Below, piece by piece: positions 1-8,290 of a stretch of DNA of 64,000 bases; the first letter of the stretch is position 1; the number at the start of each line of letters is the position of its first letter. The notes under the pieces were generated by a model. It was given only the letters and a program-made list of their open reading frames with translations, ran no database searches and was not told the origin of the DNA. The stretch is taken from contig CAKRLE010000007.1 in assembly GCA_934359185.1 (NCBI GenBank), positions 1 to 64,000 on the forward strand, read 5' to 3'. This DNA comes from an uncultured Lachnospira sp. GTDB taxonomy: Bacteria > Bacillota > Clostridia > Lachnospirales > Lachnospiraceae. Both the position numbers and the translations under genes were made by a program.

Positions 1-1371
1 ACGGGCAAACTTGTTCAAAGGATTGAGAATGGTTCAGCAGCAGGAAGAAATGTATTATTCAATTTCTGGTTGTGTTTGATTCGTGACTTACTTCCTACCA
101 TTGGTTTTAGTATATACTTTATTTGGAAAATAGATGAAAAAGTCACTTATGTACTGTTTGTAGGCTATGCGTTTATTTTTATAATAACCAACATTCTATT
201 AAAGTTTCTTTACAAAATAAAAGAAAAGATTTTGAATAGTGAAGAACTATTAAATCACTATTTGGTCAGAGGCTATATGGAAATGTTGGTATTTCGTATG
301 AGTAAACAGTTCCCGAGTGAAATAAAGAAGACTTGTAATGCAAAAGAGGATATTGTTTCATCAAAAGTAAAAATGAATATGATTCATGAAGCATTCTTCA
401 CAATATTTGCACTACTTGTGGCAATGTTAGATATTGGTATTCTTTTTTATGCATGGAAAACGAAAAACCTTACAGTAGGTTCTGTGGTTGCACTAATTGC
501 ACTGATTGAAAATGCTTATACGCCAATTGCCATTTTTAATGTACTTTATGTCCAATATAAATTAGACAAGGCGTCGTATAAGAGATTTGAGGAATTTTTA
601 GGCTTAAAAGACGATGTTCAATTAAGAAACGGTAACGCAATAAATACAAATGTTGGAAAAATTGCAATAAGAAATTTATCATTCCAATATGAGGAACGAA
701 AAATTATTGATGGCTTGAGCTTGTCAATACAAAAGGGAGAAAAAATAGCTTTTGTAGGAGAAAGTGGTTCCGGAAAATCGACCTTGATTAAGATTTTATT
801 AGGGTTGCTAAAATATAATCAGGGAGAAGTTCGCTTAGGAGACATGGAGTTAAAAGAAATTTGTCTTAATAATCTGTATGATAGAGTTAGTTATTTATCA
901 CAGGATGCCCCTGTTTTTGACGGAACAATAAAAGAAAATCTGGTATTTGAGAAACAAGTGTCAGAAGAACAAATGCTGGAGGCATTGAGTGAAGTGCAAC
1001 TATCTCATTTAGTTGAAAATCTTGCGGAAGGTTTAAATACTGAAATTGGTGAGAAAGGTACTTGTTTATCGGGTGGAGAAAAACAAAGACTTGCATTAGC
1101 TCGCTTGTGGTTTGAAGACTCCGAACTTGTCATTTTGGATGAAGCAACATCTGCAATGGATAATTTAACAGAAGAAAATGTAATGAAATCAGTTATGCAA
1201 AAAATGAAAGATAAAACTGTCATTGCCATTGCACATAGATTAAATTCCATTGCAGGTTTTGACAGAATTATTCTCTTTAAAGAAGGGAGGATTGTTGGAC
1301 AAGGTACTTTTGAAGAACTACTACATACAGATTCTTATTTTATGGACTTGTATAATGCGAATGTGAAATAA
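1..1371 (+). CDS. ABC exporter, fused membrane and ATPase domains (5' truncated by window edge)
   Basis: The reading frame is open to base 1, so the start lies outside the window and 456 residues are visible. The first ~190 residues are hydrophobic and fit the C-terminal part of an ABC type-1 transmembrane domain. The rest is a complete nucleotide-binding domain: Walker A GESGSGKST near visible residue 252, signature LSGGEKQRL near 356, Walker B LVILDEATSA near 376 and the switch His in IAIAHRL near 410. This layout is that of half-transporters exporting peptides, lipids or drugs. The substrate cannot be read from this part. A hairpin follows the stop codon. The neighbouring small DUF6061-like gene hints at an accessory element, so a peptide or bacteriocin exporter is possible but unproven. 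Confidence 0.85.
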   Translation, partial: TGKLVQRIENGSAAGRNVLFNFWLCLIRDLLPTIGFSIYFIWKIDEKVTYVLFVGYAFIFIITNILLKFLYKIKEKILNSEELLNHYLVRGYMEMLVFRMSKQFPSEIKKTCNAKEDIVSSKVKMNMIHEAFFTIFALLVAMLDIGILFYAWKTKNLTVGSVVALIALIENAYTPIAIFNVLYVQYKLDKASYKRFEEFLGLKDDVQLRNGNAINTNVGKIAIRNLSFQYEERKIIDGLSLSIQKGEKIAFVGESGSGKSTLIKILLGLLKYNQGEVRLGDMELKEICLNNLYDRVSYLSQDAPVFDGTIKENLVFEKQVSEEQMLEALSEVQLSHLVENLAEGLNTEIGEKGTCLSGGEKQRLALARLWFEDSELVILDEATSAMDNLTEENVMKSVMQKMKDKTVIAIAHRLNSIAGFDRIILFKEGRIVGQGTFEELLHTDSYFMDLYNANVK

Positions 1372-1402
1372 TTTTTTTTAGGTCGAAACTTGTAAAAATA
1401 CA

Positions 1403-1452
1403 AAGGGACTGTTGCTCTTGTACTTTTTTAATTGTTAGAGGAGCAGTCCCTT
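1403..1452. terminator. Hairpin between convergent genes
   Basis: AAGGGACTG (1403-1411) pairs with CAGTCCCTT (1444-1452), with a further GCTC/GAG match inside the stem. It sits between the ABC exporter and the convergent small gene and probably ends both transcripts. A T run (1424-1430) lies in the loop rather than after the stem, so it is not a textbook intrinsic terminator. Confidence 0.45.
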
Positions 1453-1459
1453 AGTGTAC

Positions 1460-1696
1460 TTAAAGTTCAATAGAGTCTTCTGTGTCTACCCATATCTGCA
1501 TAGTTCCATCCAGATATAGTTTTGCATATTCAAGAGGTTCATCAATAGCAAGAGCATTTAATGCACACTGAGAGCATGGTGTAGTTTTAATACTATCTTC
1601 TGCCTTGTTGCAGTCAATACGGAGCATATATCCGGCACAGGTGTAAATGTCTATGCTATTCCGATACATATTGTATTCTGCGTGAATAATATTCAT
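1460..1696 (-). CDS. Small DUF6061-like protein of unknown function
   Basis: A 78-residue protein when started at the ATG at 1696, which has a purine-rich GAAGAG seven bases upstream. A TTG at 1711 would add five residues. The sequence begins MNIIHAEYN and ends in an acidic stretch. In between it has a paired Cys motif (CSQC) and the segment EPLEYAKLYLDG. This resembles the DUF6061 family of small proteins that I associate with Clostridia mobile elements, but the assignment is from memory of the family pattern. No catalytic motif or membrane segment is visible. It faces the ABC exporter across a shared hairpin. Confidence 0.55.
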   Translation of the reverse strand: MNIIHAEYNMYRNSIDIYTCAGYMLRIDCNKAEDSIKTTPCSQCALNALAIDEPLEYAKLYLDGTMQIWVDTEDSIEL

Positions 1697-1784
1697 ATCG
1701 TGTCTCTTCAAATCAATTAATCAAAATAAGAAATTCAGAAGCATTTCAATCAGTTTACCATGTCAGTTTCATTTTGTGTTATAC

Positions 1785-1847
1785 TGTGTTATATGATTTT
1801 GTTTCCCTTACCAGAGTCCGTAAACACTGATTGAACGATATAACACA
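1785..1847. repeat. 10-bp perfect inverted repeat, 43-bp spacer
   Basis: TGTGTTATAT at 1785-1794 is exactly inverted as ATATAACACA at 1838-1847. A third partial copy (TGTGTTATAC) lies directly upstream at 1775-1784. The spacer also holds TTTCCCTTA, with AAGGGAA just outside the right arm. It lies in the 275-bp gap between two divergent small genes. It may be an operator or a trace of an element end. Confidence 0.4.
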
Positions 1848-1992
1848 AGGGAATATATAAGGGAAAGCTCACCTGTCACAAACTTAGTATTTTCAATGGT
1901 TTGTGAGAAATTTGATAACAAAATATAACAGTTATTAAATTCCTTAGAATAGGTGAAATCTCAATCGGAATTTGTGTGTGGAGGTGATGGTT

Positions 1993-2427
1993 GTGAAGAA
2001 AAAAGTAACAATAGCGTTTGTCATCATTGGCATTCTTGCTATAAGTACAATGATTATATTTTCAACATATAAGTCTTCAGAAGCCTATCGAAAAGCAAAA
2101 GCAAAGACACAGTGGGAGTGTTCTGTGGTCTGTGCGGAAAAGTCAACGCCTGATTCCTATGTAATTACATATTCTGACGCAAAAATTTTGTCTAATACAG
2201 GCGTGTTGACAGTCCAGAACAGAAACGATTTTGACATTACTGTACATCTGCTCTGTGAAGGAAAACAGGAACTTGTATCTGACAGTATTCCTGCTGGCGG
2301 TTGCTATTCTTTTCAGAATGTTACAGATAAAGAATACACGGTAGGTATTCATGCTGAGGTTGATGAAAATACGGATATAAAAGCATTTGTATATGATGGA
2401 AAAGACACTGAACCATATACAAGATAA
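1993..2427 (+). CDS. Membrane-anchored hypothetical protein
   Basis: The best start is the GTG at 1993, eight bases after GGAGGTG (1980-1986). TTG 1972 and ATG 1987 overlap or precede that site. The product is 144 residues. It has a short Lys-rich start, one hydrophobic segment (about residues 6-24) and an extracytoplasmic domain with no clear family. The domain has three cysteines (in ECSVVC and LLCEGK) and a likely beta-sandwich pattern. There is no lipobox, so it should be a signal-anchor protein. I do not recognise it. Confidence 0.55.
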   Translation: MKKKVTIAFVIIGILAISTMIIFSTYKSSEAYRKAKAKTQWECSVVCAEKSTPDSYVITYSDAKILSNTGVLTVQNRNDFDITVHLLCEGKQELVSDSIPAGGCYSFQNVTDKEYTVGIHAEVDENTDIKAFVYDGKDTEPYTR

Positions 2428-2434
2428 ATGGTTT

Positions 2435-2590
2435 CTAATTGCAAGATAATTTCCAGTTTATAGAATTAAGAAAATCGTTTTGGTATTTATCATAGTTGTT
2501 TTCAATGTATTCCAAGGAAGGATAGTAATCAAAAGTTACCAGTAAAAGATAGGACTGAACTATTTCAGGCAACGGCAATAAAATTGTGAA
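2435..2590 (-). pseudogene. Possible remnant of an unrecognised gene
   Basis: On the minus strand an open frame of about 51 codons with no start codon ends at a TAG at 2435-2437. The predicted peptide contains VTFDYYPSLEYIENNYDKY and looks like the C-terminus of a real protein: mixed charge, aromatic residues and no low complexity. I cannot assign a family. It occupies most of the gap before the 2H phosphoesterase gene. Confidence 0.25.
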
Positions 2591-2628
2591 TGCTATCTAA
2601 TGTAGTGGACAAGGACAAAGGAATAAAA

Positions 2629-3153
2629 ATGTATCTGATTTCAATTTATTTTGACAGACAGACCAATAAAATCTTACAGCGGTATATAGACAAGATTGCC
2701 GATAGGACGGACAATCATTTTATGATTGATAATCATGTGCCGCCGCATATGACAATAGCTTCAATTGAGGCAAGAAATATTGATGTTCTTAAGTCGGCAT
2801 TTGAAGCTTTGAATGGGAAGCTGTACTCAGGGAGCATGAGAATTGTTTCAGTGGGACAGTTATTTCCTTATGTAATGTATGCATTGCCTGTGTTGAATCA
2901 GAATTTGTTTAATCTGTCTTGGGAAGTATATAATGCATTTTGTGATATTCCAGAGACAACAATGAGTGAGTATTATAAGCCATTTTCATGGCTTCCACAT
3001 ATTACTTTAGGTAAAACACTGGATAAAGTGCAGATGCAGAAGGCATTTCAGGCGATGCAGGAAAGCTTTATACCATTTACGGCACAGTTTGAGGAGATAG
3101 GCCTGGCTAAAGTGAATCCACATGAAGATGCAGCGAGGTTTAACTTACTGTAA
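2629..3153 (+). CDS. 2H phosphoesterase (2'-5' RNA ligase-like) family protein
   Basis: A 174-residue protein if translation starts at ATG 2629 (product begins MYLISIYF), with AAGGA eight bases upstream. An ATG at 2590 would add 13 residues without a good site. The two signature HxT/S motifs of the LigT/2H superfamily are present: HMTI with His at about residue 40 and HITL with His at about residue 124. These residues perform phosphodiester chemistry on 2'-5' linkages or cyclic phosphates. The true substrate is unknown. It is followed 68 bp later by an oxidoreductase gene on the same strand. Confidence 0.8.
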   Translation: MYLISIYFDRQTNKILQRYIDKIADRTDNHFMIDNHVPPHMTIASIEARNIDVLKSAFEALNGKLYSGSMRIVSVGQLFPYVMYALPVLNQNLFNLSWEVYNAFCDIPETTMSEYYKPFSWLPHITLGKTLDKVQMQKAFQAMQESFIPFTAQFEEIGLAKVNPHEDAARFNLL

Positions 3154-3221
3154 AATAGACTATGTGAATGATATGAGTGCGACTGACGTGATATATAAAA
3201 CTATGAATAGGAGGTACGACT

Positions 3222-4205
3222 ATGAAGTGGGGAATTATAGCAACTGGCACTATTGCCAAAAAGTTTGCATCCACGGTGGAACAGATGGGTGCAGAGGGGG
3301 AACAGCTTGTTGCTGTGGGGTCACGTCATATGGAAAGTGCACAGGAATTTGCGCAGCAGTATGGCATTCCACATTTTTATAACTCCTACGATGCCCTTGC
3401 CTCAGACCCGGAAGTTGAGGCAGTATATGTTGCTACACCAAATACCTTGCATTACGAAAACTGCAGACTCTGCTTGGAACATGGCAAGCATGTTTTGTGC
3501 GAAAAGCCATTTACCATTACCCCGGAACAGGCTCAGGAGCTGTATAGTCTGGCAGAAGAAAAGCATCTGTTTATCATGGAGGCATTCTGGATCTGGATGC
3601 TTCCGTTGTATGACCATCTGCGAGAGATTTTGGCGGCGGGCACGATTGGGGAACTGAAGAATATCACCTGTCAGTACGGTTTTGTGGCATCCGGAGCCAG
3701 GAAGGACCGCAAGTTTGCTTCCAATCTGGGTGGAGGTGCGCTGCTGGATATTGGTATCTATAATCTTGGATTTCTACGCATAATTACCGGACAGAATCCT
3801 GAGAAGGTTGAGACAAAAGAAGTGCACATCAATGAGTATGACACAGATGATTATAGTCGTCTTGAACTGACATATCACGATGGATGCAAGGCAGAGTCTA
3901 TTCAGACAATCGGGCTGAATCTGGAACGCAACGCCCGCATTACAGGCAGCAAGGGTAGTATATTTCTACCAGATTTCCAGCATGCCGAGAGCATGACATT
4001 GGAAGTGGAGGGCAAAGAGCCGGAGGTCATCCGCTGTCCAGTAGATATCAATGGGTTTGAGTATGAGATTAGAGAAGCAAGCCGCTGTGTAAAGCTTGGG
4101 CATACTGGCAGCGATTGTTATACTCCACAGGACAGCATTGCGTTGACCAGCCTGATGTACGATACCCGCATGAGCTGGGGCATGAAGTTCGCAGGCGAGG
4201 AGTGA
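3222..4205 (+). CDS. Gfo/Idh/MocA family NAD(P)-dependent oxidoreductase
   Basis: 327 residues, preceded by AGGAGG at a good distance. The N-terminal Rossmann fold begins KWGIIATGTIAKKF, a variant of the G-x-G-x-x-A/G dinucleotide motif. The family's EKP motif (EKPFT) is at residues 94-98 and its Lys contacts the cofactor and substrate. The C-terminal half holds the GGGALLDIGIYNL segment typical of the substrate domain. Members oxidise sugars, inositols or cyclic dihydrodiols. Which substrate is used here is not visible. Codon use appears richer in G/C at third positions than flanking genes, as it is for the next gene, suggesting a shared foreign origin. Confidence 0.88.
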   Translation: MKWGIIATGTIAKKFASTVEQMGAEGEQLVAVGSRHMESAQEFAQQYGIPHFYNSYDALASDPEVEAVYVATPNTLHYENCRLCLEHGKHVLCEKPFTITPEQAQELYSLAEEKHLFIMEAFWIWMLPLYDHLREILAAGTIGELKNITCQYGFVASGARKDRKFASNLGGGALLDIGIYNLGFLRIITGQNPEKVETKEVHINEYDTDDYSRLELTYHDGCKAESIQTIGLNLERNARITGSKGSIFLPDFQHAESMTLEVEGKEPEVIRCPVDINGFEYEIREASRCVKLGHTGSDCYTPQDSIALTSLMYDTRMSWGMKFAGEE

Positions 4206-4295
4206 GTGGAGTGCAAGCTGTCCTATGCAAAATACATATACCTTGTCTTTGTAAAATGTGTATGTTAGAATTGTAAAAAGAAAAAGAATTTTTCC

Positions 4296-4320
4296 ATCAG
4301 GATACAGCCCGTATCCTGAT
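4296..4320 (+). terminator. Perfect 10-bp hairpin after the oxidoreductase gene
   Basis: ATCAGGATAC (4296-4305) and GTATCCTGAT (4311-4320) pair perfectly around a 5-base loop. It sits between the oxidoreductase gene and the diguanylate cyclase gene, only 33 bp before the latter's start. The following bases are ACTATCTTTATG, so the U-tract is weak and attenuation is as likely as termination. Confidence 0.5.
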
Positions 4321-4352
4321 ACTATCTTTATGTGTTACAAGGGGGGATAGAA

Positions 4353-5717
4353 ATGGATAAATTAAAGAACGTATGGTCTTTTTTACAGAATTTAGATGAA
4401 TTTGTATATGTATCGGACATTGAAACTAATGAGCTGATATATTTGAACCGCAAGGCAATGGATGCATTAGGACTGAAATCTGCAGATGAGCTTAAGAATC
4501 GAAAGTGTTATGAGGTGCTGCAGGACTCAAACATTCCATGCGGTATGTGTACCAACGATCAGCTCTCAGTGGGGAATTTTGTGGAGTGGCGTTATTATAA
4601 CCATGTGATCGACAGGCATCTGATGATAAAGGATACTATGGTGGAGGATGCAGACACTGGGAAAAAATACCGCATTGAGATTGCTATTGATGTTACCAGC
4701 GACATTAGGAAAGAAAAGGAACAGGATGAGGTGGTCAGAATCTACCGGGAGATGGAGATGATGGCCAACAAGGGTATGAAAGAAGCCATCTCGGAAGAGA
4801 TGCCGGATGAGAGTATCAATATCGTTTTGGAGCATATGGGAAAGGCTCTCTGCGGCGAGCGGACATATATCTTTGAGCGAAATGAAAATGGTGGTGATGA
4901 TAACACTTATGAGTGGTGCGCACCTGGTATCCACTCTGAGAAGGAGAACCTGCAAAATCTGCCGCCGGAGGTGTGTGCCAACTGGTATCGCTGTTTTGAG
5001 GATGGCAAGGACATCATGATTCGTGACCTGGAGGAAACAAAGGAAAGCGACCCGTTGCAGTATGAAAACCTTAAGCGGCAGGGTATTCATTCTCTTGTGG
5101 TGGTTCCATTGTATGACAACGGAAATGTCATAGCTTTTTATGGCGTGGACAATCCCCCACCGATATTTTTGGATTACGCACATGATATACTTCAGATTAC
5201 GGCAGCCTTCCTGATTTCCTGCCTGAAGAGGAGAAAGCTGATGGCAAAGCTGATTGAGATAAGCTATATGGATGCACTTACCAAGCTCGGCAACCGTTTT
5301 GCCCTGACCGAGTACGTAAGGCAGATGGATAAGACTCAGAGTGTTGCAGTTGTGTACTGCGACATTACGGGCTTGAAGCACGTAAACGATACGCAGGGAC
5401 ACGAGGCTGGAGATGCCCTGATTATTAATTCCTGTGATTGTCTCAGGCAGGTATTTGATGGTTGTGGATTGTTTCGCATTGGTGGTGATGAGCTGCTGGT
5501 AATATGTCCTGATGTTACTAATGCCGTTGCTGAAGACCTGGTGGTAAGGCTTCGGGAGACCACAAAGGATTATTCTGTGAATCTTGCTGTGGGCATGGTC
5601 TATATGGAAGAACTTGGTGATAATCTGGAACGTTCTGTGATAGAAGCAGAAAAGCGTATGTATGATGATAAAGCAGAATACTATAAAAAAAGTGGGATTG
5701 AGCGCCGAAGACGCTGA
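4353..5717 (+). CDS. PAS-GAF-GGDEF diguanylate cyclase (soluble)
   Basis: The start at ATG 4353 is supported by GGGGGGAT just upstream and gives 454 residues. Residues ~10-110 form a PAS domain that includes two close cysteines (CGMC). A linker and a GAF-like domain cover ~150-290. The C-terminal GGDEF domain carries RIGGDELLV, with GGDEL at 377-381. The last motif residue is Leu rather than Phe, which is usually tolerated since the GGDE core is kept. There is no membrane segment. It should make cyclic-di-GMP in response to a cytoplasmic signal, perhaps redox or a ligand through the PAS Cys pair (inference). Third-position G/C appears higher than in the next gene. Confidence 0.85.
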   Translation: MDKLKNVWSFLQNLDEFVYVSDIETNELIYLNRKAMDALGLKSADELKNRKCYEVLQDSNIPCGMCTNDQLSVGNFVEWRYYNHVIDRHLMIKDTMVEDADTGKKYRIEIAIDVTSDIRKEKEQDEVVRIYREMEMMANKGMKEAISEEMPDESINIVLEHMGKALCGERTYIFERNENGGDDNTYEWCAPGIHSEKENLQNLPPEVCANWYRCFEDGKDIMIRDLEETKESDPLQYENLKRQGIHSLVVVPLYDNGNVIAFYGVDNPPPIFLDYAHDILQITAAFLISCLKRRKLMAKLIEISYMDALTKLGNRFALTEYVRQMDKTQSVAVVYCDITGLKHVNDTQGHEAGDALIINSCDCLRQVFDGCGLFRIGGDELLVICPDVTNAVAEDLVVRLRETTKDYSVNLAVGMVYMEELGDNLERSVIEAEKRMYDDKAEYYKKSGIERRRR

Positions 5718-5779
5718 ATTGACTATCAATTTCAAAAAACTGACTGCACTATTTATTATAGTAATAATTACTATTATTG

Positions 5780-5808
5780 TTGACATGCAGACAAAAACGT
5801 CATATAAT
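5780..5808 (+). promoter_or_regulatory. Consensus sigma-A promoter for the membrane diguanylate cyclase
   Basis: TTGACA at 5780-5785, exactly 17 bases, then TATAAT at 5803-5808: a perfect consensus. Transcription would start near 5815, leaving a leader of about 45 bases before ATG 5861. A 9-bp inverted repeat, CCTCATTGA (5809-5817) and TCAATGAGG (5847-5855), overlaps the start site on one side and the GAGG ribosome binding site on the other. Confidence 0.75.
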
Positions 5809-5860
5809 CCTCATTGAAAAAAATCAAATCTGACATAATATAATAGTCAATGAGGAATTT

Positions 5861-6919
5861 ATGGCAAAAATAGCAGATAATAAGAAAAAGAAAAACATAG
5901 TAGGAATTATACAAAGTGGGCTCATACTTGTGCTTGTGGTTCTTGTTATATTTATTATGATACAGATTGGCAATTTGCAGGGGACAGCACGTGTTATAAA
6001 TTATGCTGGTCTTGTGCGTGGAGCTACACAGCGTGTAATAAAGCTTGAGATTACAGGAACACAGAATGATGGACTGATCAGATATCTTGATGATATTATA
6101 AGTGGATTAAAGTATCAGGATGGGCATTACGATTTAATAAAACTGAAAGATAAAACATATCAGGAAAAGCTGGAAGTACAGAGTGATTATTGGGAAAAAC
6201 TAAAATCAGAAATTGCAGCTGTAAGACAGAAGGGATATGAAAATACAGATATTGTTGCTATGAGTGAAACGTATTTTGAGATGGCAGACGAGACAGTATT
6301 TGCTGCAGAGAATTATTCACAGAAGATTGCTGAAAAGATACGTACCATTGAGATACTCTCTGTTATTGATATATCAGGTATTGTCATTATGGTTATAGTA
6401 CAGATGCTGATGGCAATGAAGATGGCAAGGAATAACAGATTGCTGGAGCAGAAGGCATATATAGATGTTCATACAGGACTTCCGAATAAAAGCCACTGTG
6501 AGGAACTTCTTCATAATGCAGAAGCAATAGATGAGACGACAGCGTGTATAGTGTTTGATTTGAATAATTTAAAGGTTGTGAATGATACAAAGGGACATTC
6601 GGCTGGAGATCATTTGATTTTTGATTTTGCACATCTTTTGCAGAAGGTAATTCCAGATGGTAACTTTGTGGGAAGATATGGCGGCGATGAATTTATGGCA
6701 GTCATTTACAATACAAACGAACAGGAAATTAAAGAAATATTAGATAATTTATGCAGGCAGACAGACGAGTATAACAGCAATGAAAATCATAGTTTCATCA
6801 GTTATGCACATGGATGGGCATTATCTGATGCGGATGATAATTGCACAATGCAGATGTTATTTGATCGTGCTGATTATTGTATGTATGAAAATAAGCAGCA
6901 GTATCATATGCATGGCTAA
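5861..6919 (+). CDS. Membrane-bound GGDEF diguanylate cyclase
   Basis: 352 residues; GAGG at 5852-5855 sets the start. A basic cytoplasmic tail (NKKKKN) precedes a membrane segment at ~14-36. An extracytoplasmic sensor of ~130 residues begins GTARVINYAGLVRGATQR, similar to the N-terminal sensory helix of type IV pilus-like chemoreceptors. A second membrane segment lies at ~170-190, followed by the GGDEF domain with an intact GGDEF at 274-278 (RYGGDEFMAV). It is therefore a likely active cyclic-di-GMP synthase sensing something outside the cell. Its codon use is AT-rich, unlike the cyclase gene before it, and its own perfect promoter suggests independent expression. Confidence 0.88.
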   Translation: MAKIADNKKKKNIVGIIQSGLILVLVVLVIFIMIQIGNLQGTARVINYAGLVRGATQRVIKLEITGTQNDGLIRYLDDIISGLKYQDGHYDLIKLKDKTYQEKLEVQSDYWEKLKSEIAAVRQKGYENTDIVAMSETYFEMADETVFAAENYSQKIAEKIRTIEILSVIDISGIVIMVIVQMLMAMKMARNNRLLEQKAYIDVHTGLPNKSHCEELLHNAEAIDETTACIVFDLNNLKVVNDTKGHSAGDHLIFDFAHLLQKVIPDGNFVGRYGGDEFMAVIYNTNEQEIKEILDNLCRQTDEYNSNENHSFISYAHGWALSDADDNCTMQMLFDRADYCMYENKQQYHMHG

Positions 6920-6951
6920 AGTAAATCTACAAAAAGATTTACTTTAGCCAT
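6912..6951. terminator. Bidirectional terminator
   Basis: Perfect 17-bp stem: 6912-6928 pairs with 6935-6951, with a 6-base loop. The first arm contains the stop codon of the cyclase gene. TTTTC follows on the plus strand. It separates the cyclase gene from the convergent kinase gene, whose stop is at 6965. Confidence 0.85.
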
Positions 6952-6964
6952 TTTCTATTCATGG

Positions 6965-8251
6965 TTACAAAGTAATCATGATCTTAAACCAGCCGTCTTC
7001 TGCAGAAAAACTATAAAAAGCATCATGCTTTTCACAGAAAGCCAGGATTGAGCGTGTTCCAAATCCGTGTCCAATTCTGTTAGAAACAGGCAGACCGTTT
7101 TTTCCAAAGGTAATAATGCCTTTGTATGGATTTTCAATTTCAAACATGAAGGCAGGTTTATGTATGCAGCGGATAATAATTTTCCGCTCGTTCTTCGGTA
7201 GATTTTCACATGCTTTTATGGCATTTTCCAATGCGTTGGCAAAACAGATAGAAAGCTCAGAAGAATCAACAGGAAGAGTTTCTGGAATAGCAAGATGGTG
7301 TTCTATGGTGATGCCGGCATTTTCAGCCTGTCCAATGTAAGCAGTGAGCGTAGCATTCAGTATAGGATCACTGCAGTAGTAAGCTGGTATATTCATGCGG
7401 CTTAGTTCAGAAGCTTCTGATATAGATTTAAGTATAGCTTCGGCATTGCCTTCTCTTGCAAGAGCGGCGATACCAGACAGCATCTTGTAGGTGTCCTGCC
7501 AGACGAGCTTTACTTTTGTTGCATTCCGCTTTGTATCTTCTGCACGTTTTTTTATACCCTGTATCTGCATTTCAAGAATTTCACAGTTCTGTTCATCCAT
7601 CTGGTATTGATATTGTGTCCGCAGATATTGGAACACAGCATAGTAAATGATGGCGATAACAATGCCTGACAGGTAGAAAAGTGGTATAAATGACGGGTTT
7701 TGTGTATAGTGAACAGGATAGAGTGCCAGTGTCATTATGTAGATGAAGAAAGAAATCGGAATCAATGCCAGAATCCACCATCCCCGTGAGGTAGTTCCAA
7801 TTATATTAAGGAATGATTTTCTTAAAAAGAAAAATTCCAGTGCAATTATAGCAAGGTAGGCAGACAGCATCAGTATAGCATTTGACAGCAGCGTGCCTTT
7901 AAACAGCGTGTTGAGCAGTGTCACACTGATAAGCAGATAGAGTGAAAGCAGAAGCTGCGACAGGCATTTGAAGACATGTCTTGAGATGGAGGTATCTGCA
8001 GCCATATAAATCATAATTACACCAGGCAGGGAAATAGTAAAAATAACACTTCTAAGGAAAGATAAAAATCCAAAAAAATGCATGGAAAAGAAAGTGAATG
8101 CAATCGAATAAACTGCATATCCACCTAAAAAAAGAAGGTTTCTTTTATAGTCTTTTTTCATTGGAGTGGTGGCAATTACCATACCAAGTGTGCCGAATAT
8201 AGCGACAATGATACGATAAATCTGGTATGCCGTATTATTATCAAAAATCAT
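6965..8251 (-). CDS. AgrC-like GHKL sensor protein lacking the phospho-acceptor His
   Basis: 428 residues; GGAGG seven bases before the ATG fixes the start. The first ~200 residues contain six or seven membrane helices as in peptide-sensing AgrC kinases, then a coiled-coil dimerisation helix. At the H-box the expected R-H-D is W-Q-D (Gln252, codon CAG at 7498-7496), so the acceptor His is gone. The ATPase domain looks intact: N-box ANALENAIKAC with Glu342, and glycine-rich lid GHGFGTRSI at 394-402. It lies 39 bp behind a paralogous kinase with the opposite defect. The simplest reading is a partner that binds ATP and phosphorylates the other subunit in trans. A decayed copy with only a structural role is the alternative. 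Confidence 0.85.
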   Translation of the reverse strand: MIFDNNTAYQIYRIIVAIFGTLGMVIATTPMKKDYKRNLLFLGGYAVYSIAFTFFSMHFFGFLSFLRSVIFTISLPGVIMIYMAADTSISRHVFKCLSQLLLSLYLLISVTLLNTLFKGTLLSNAILMLSAYLAIIALEFFFLRKSFLNIIGTTSRGWWILALIPISFFIYIMTLALYPVHYTQNPSFIPLFYLSGIVIAIIYYAVFQYLRTQYQYQMDEQNCEILEMQIQGIKKRAEDTKRNATKVKLVWQDTYKMLSGIAALAREGNAEAILKSISEASELSRMNIPAYYCSDPILNATLTAYIGQAENAGITIEHHLAIPETLPVDSSELSICFANALENAIKACENLPKNERKIIIRCIHKPAFMFEIENPYKGIITFGKNGLPVSNRIGHGFGTRSILAFCEKHDAFYSFSAEDGWFKIMITL

Positions 8252-8290
8252 ATTATACCTCCATTTTCAAGTATCACAATATATGCATAA

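Noticed and set aside
4566..5786. A 406-codon open frame on the minus strand opposite the PAS-GAF-GGDEF gene
   Set aside because: It mirrors a gene with intact PAS, GAF and GGDEF motifs; its own translation has no recognisable domain and no ribosome binding site. It is a codon-bias shadow.
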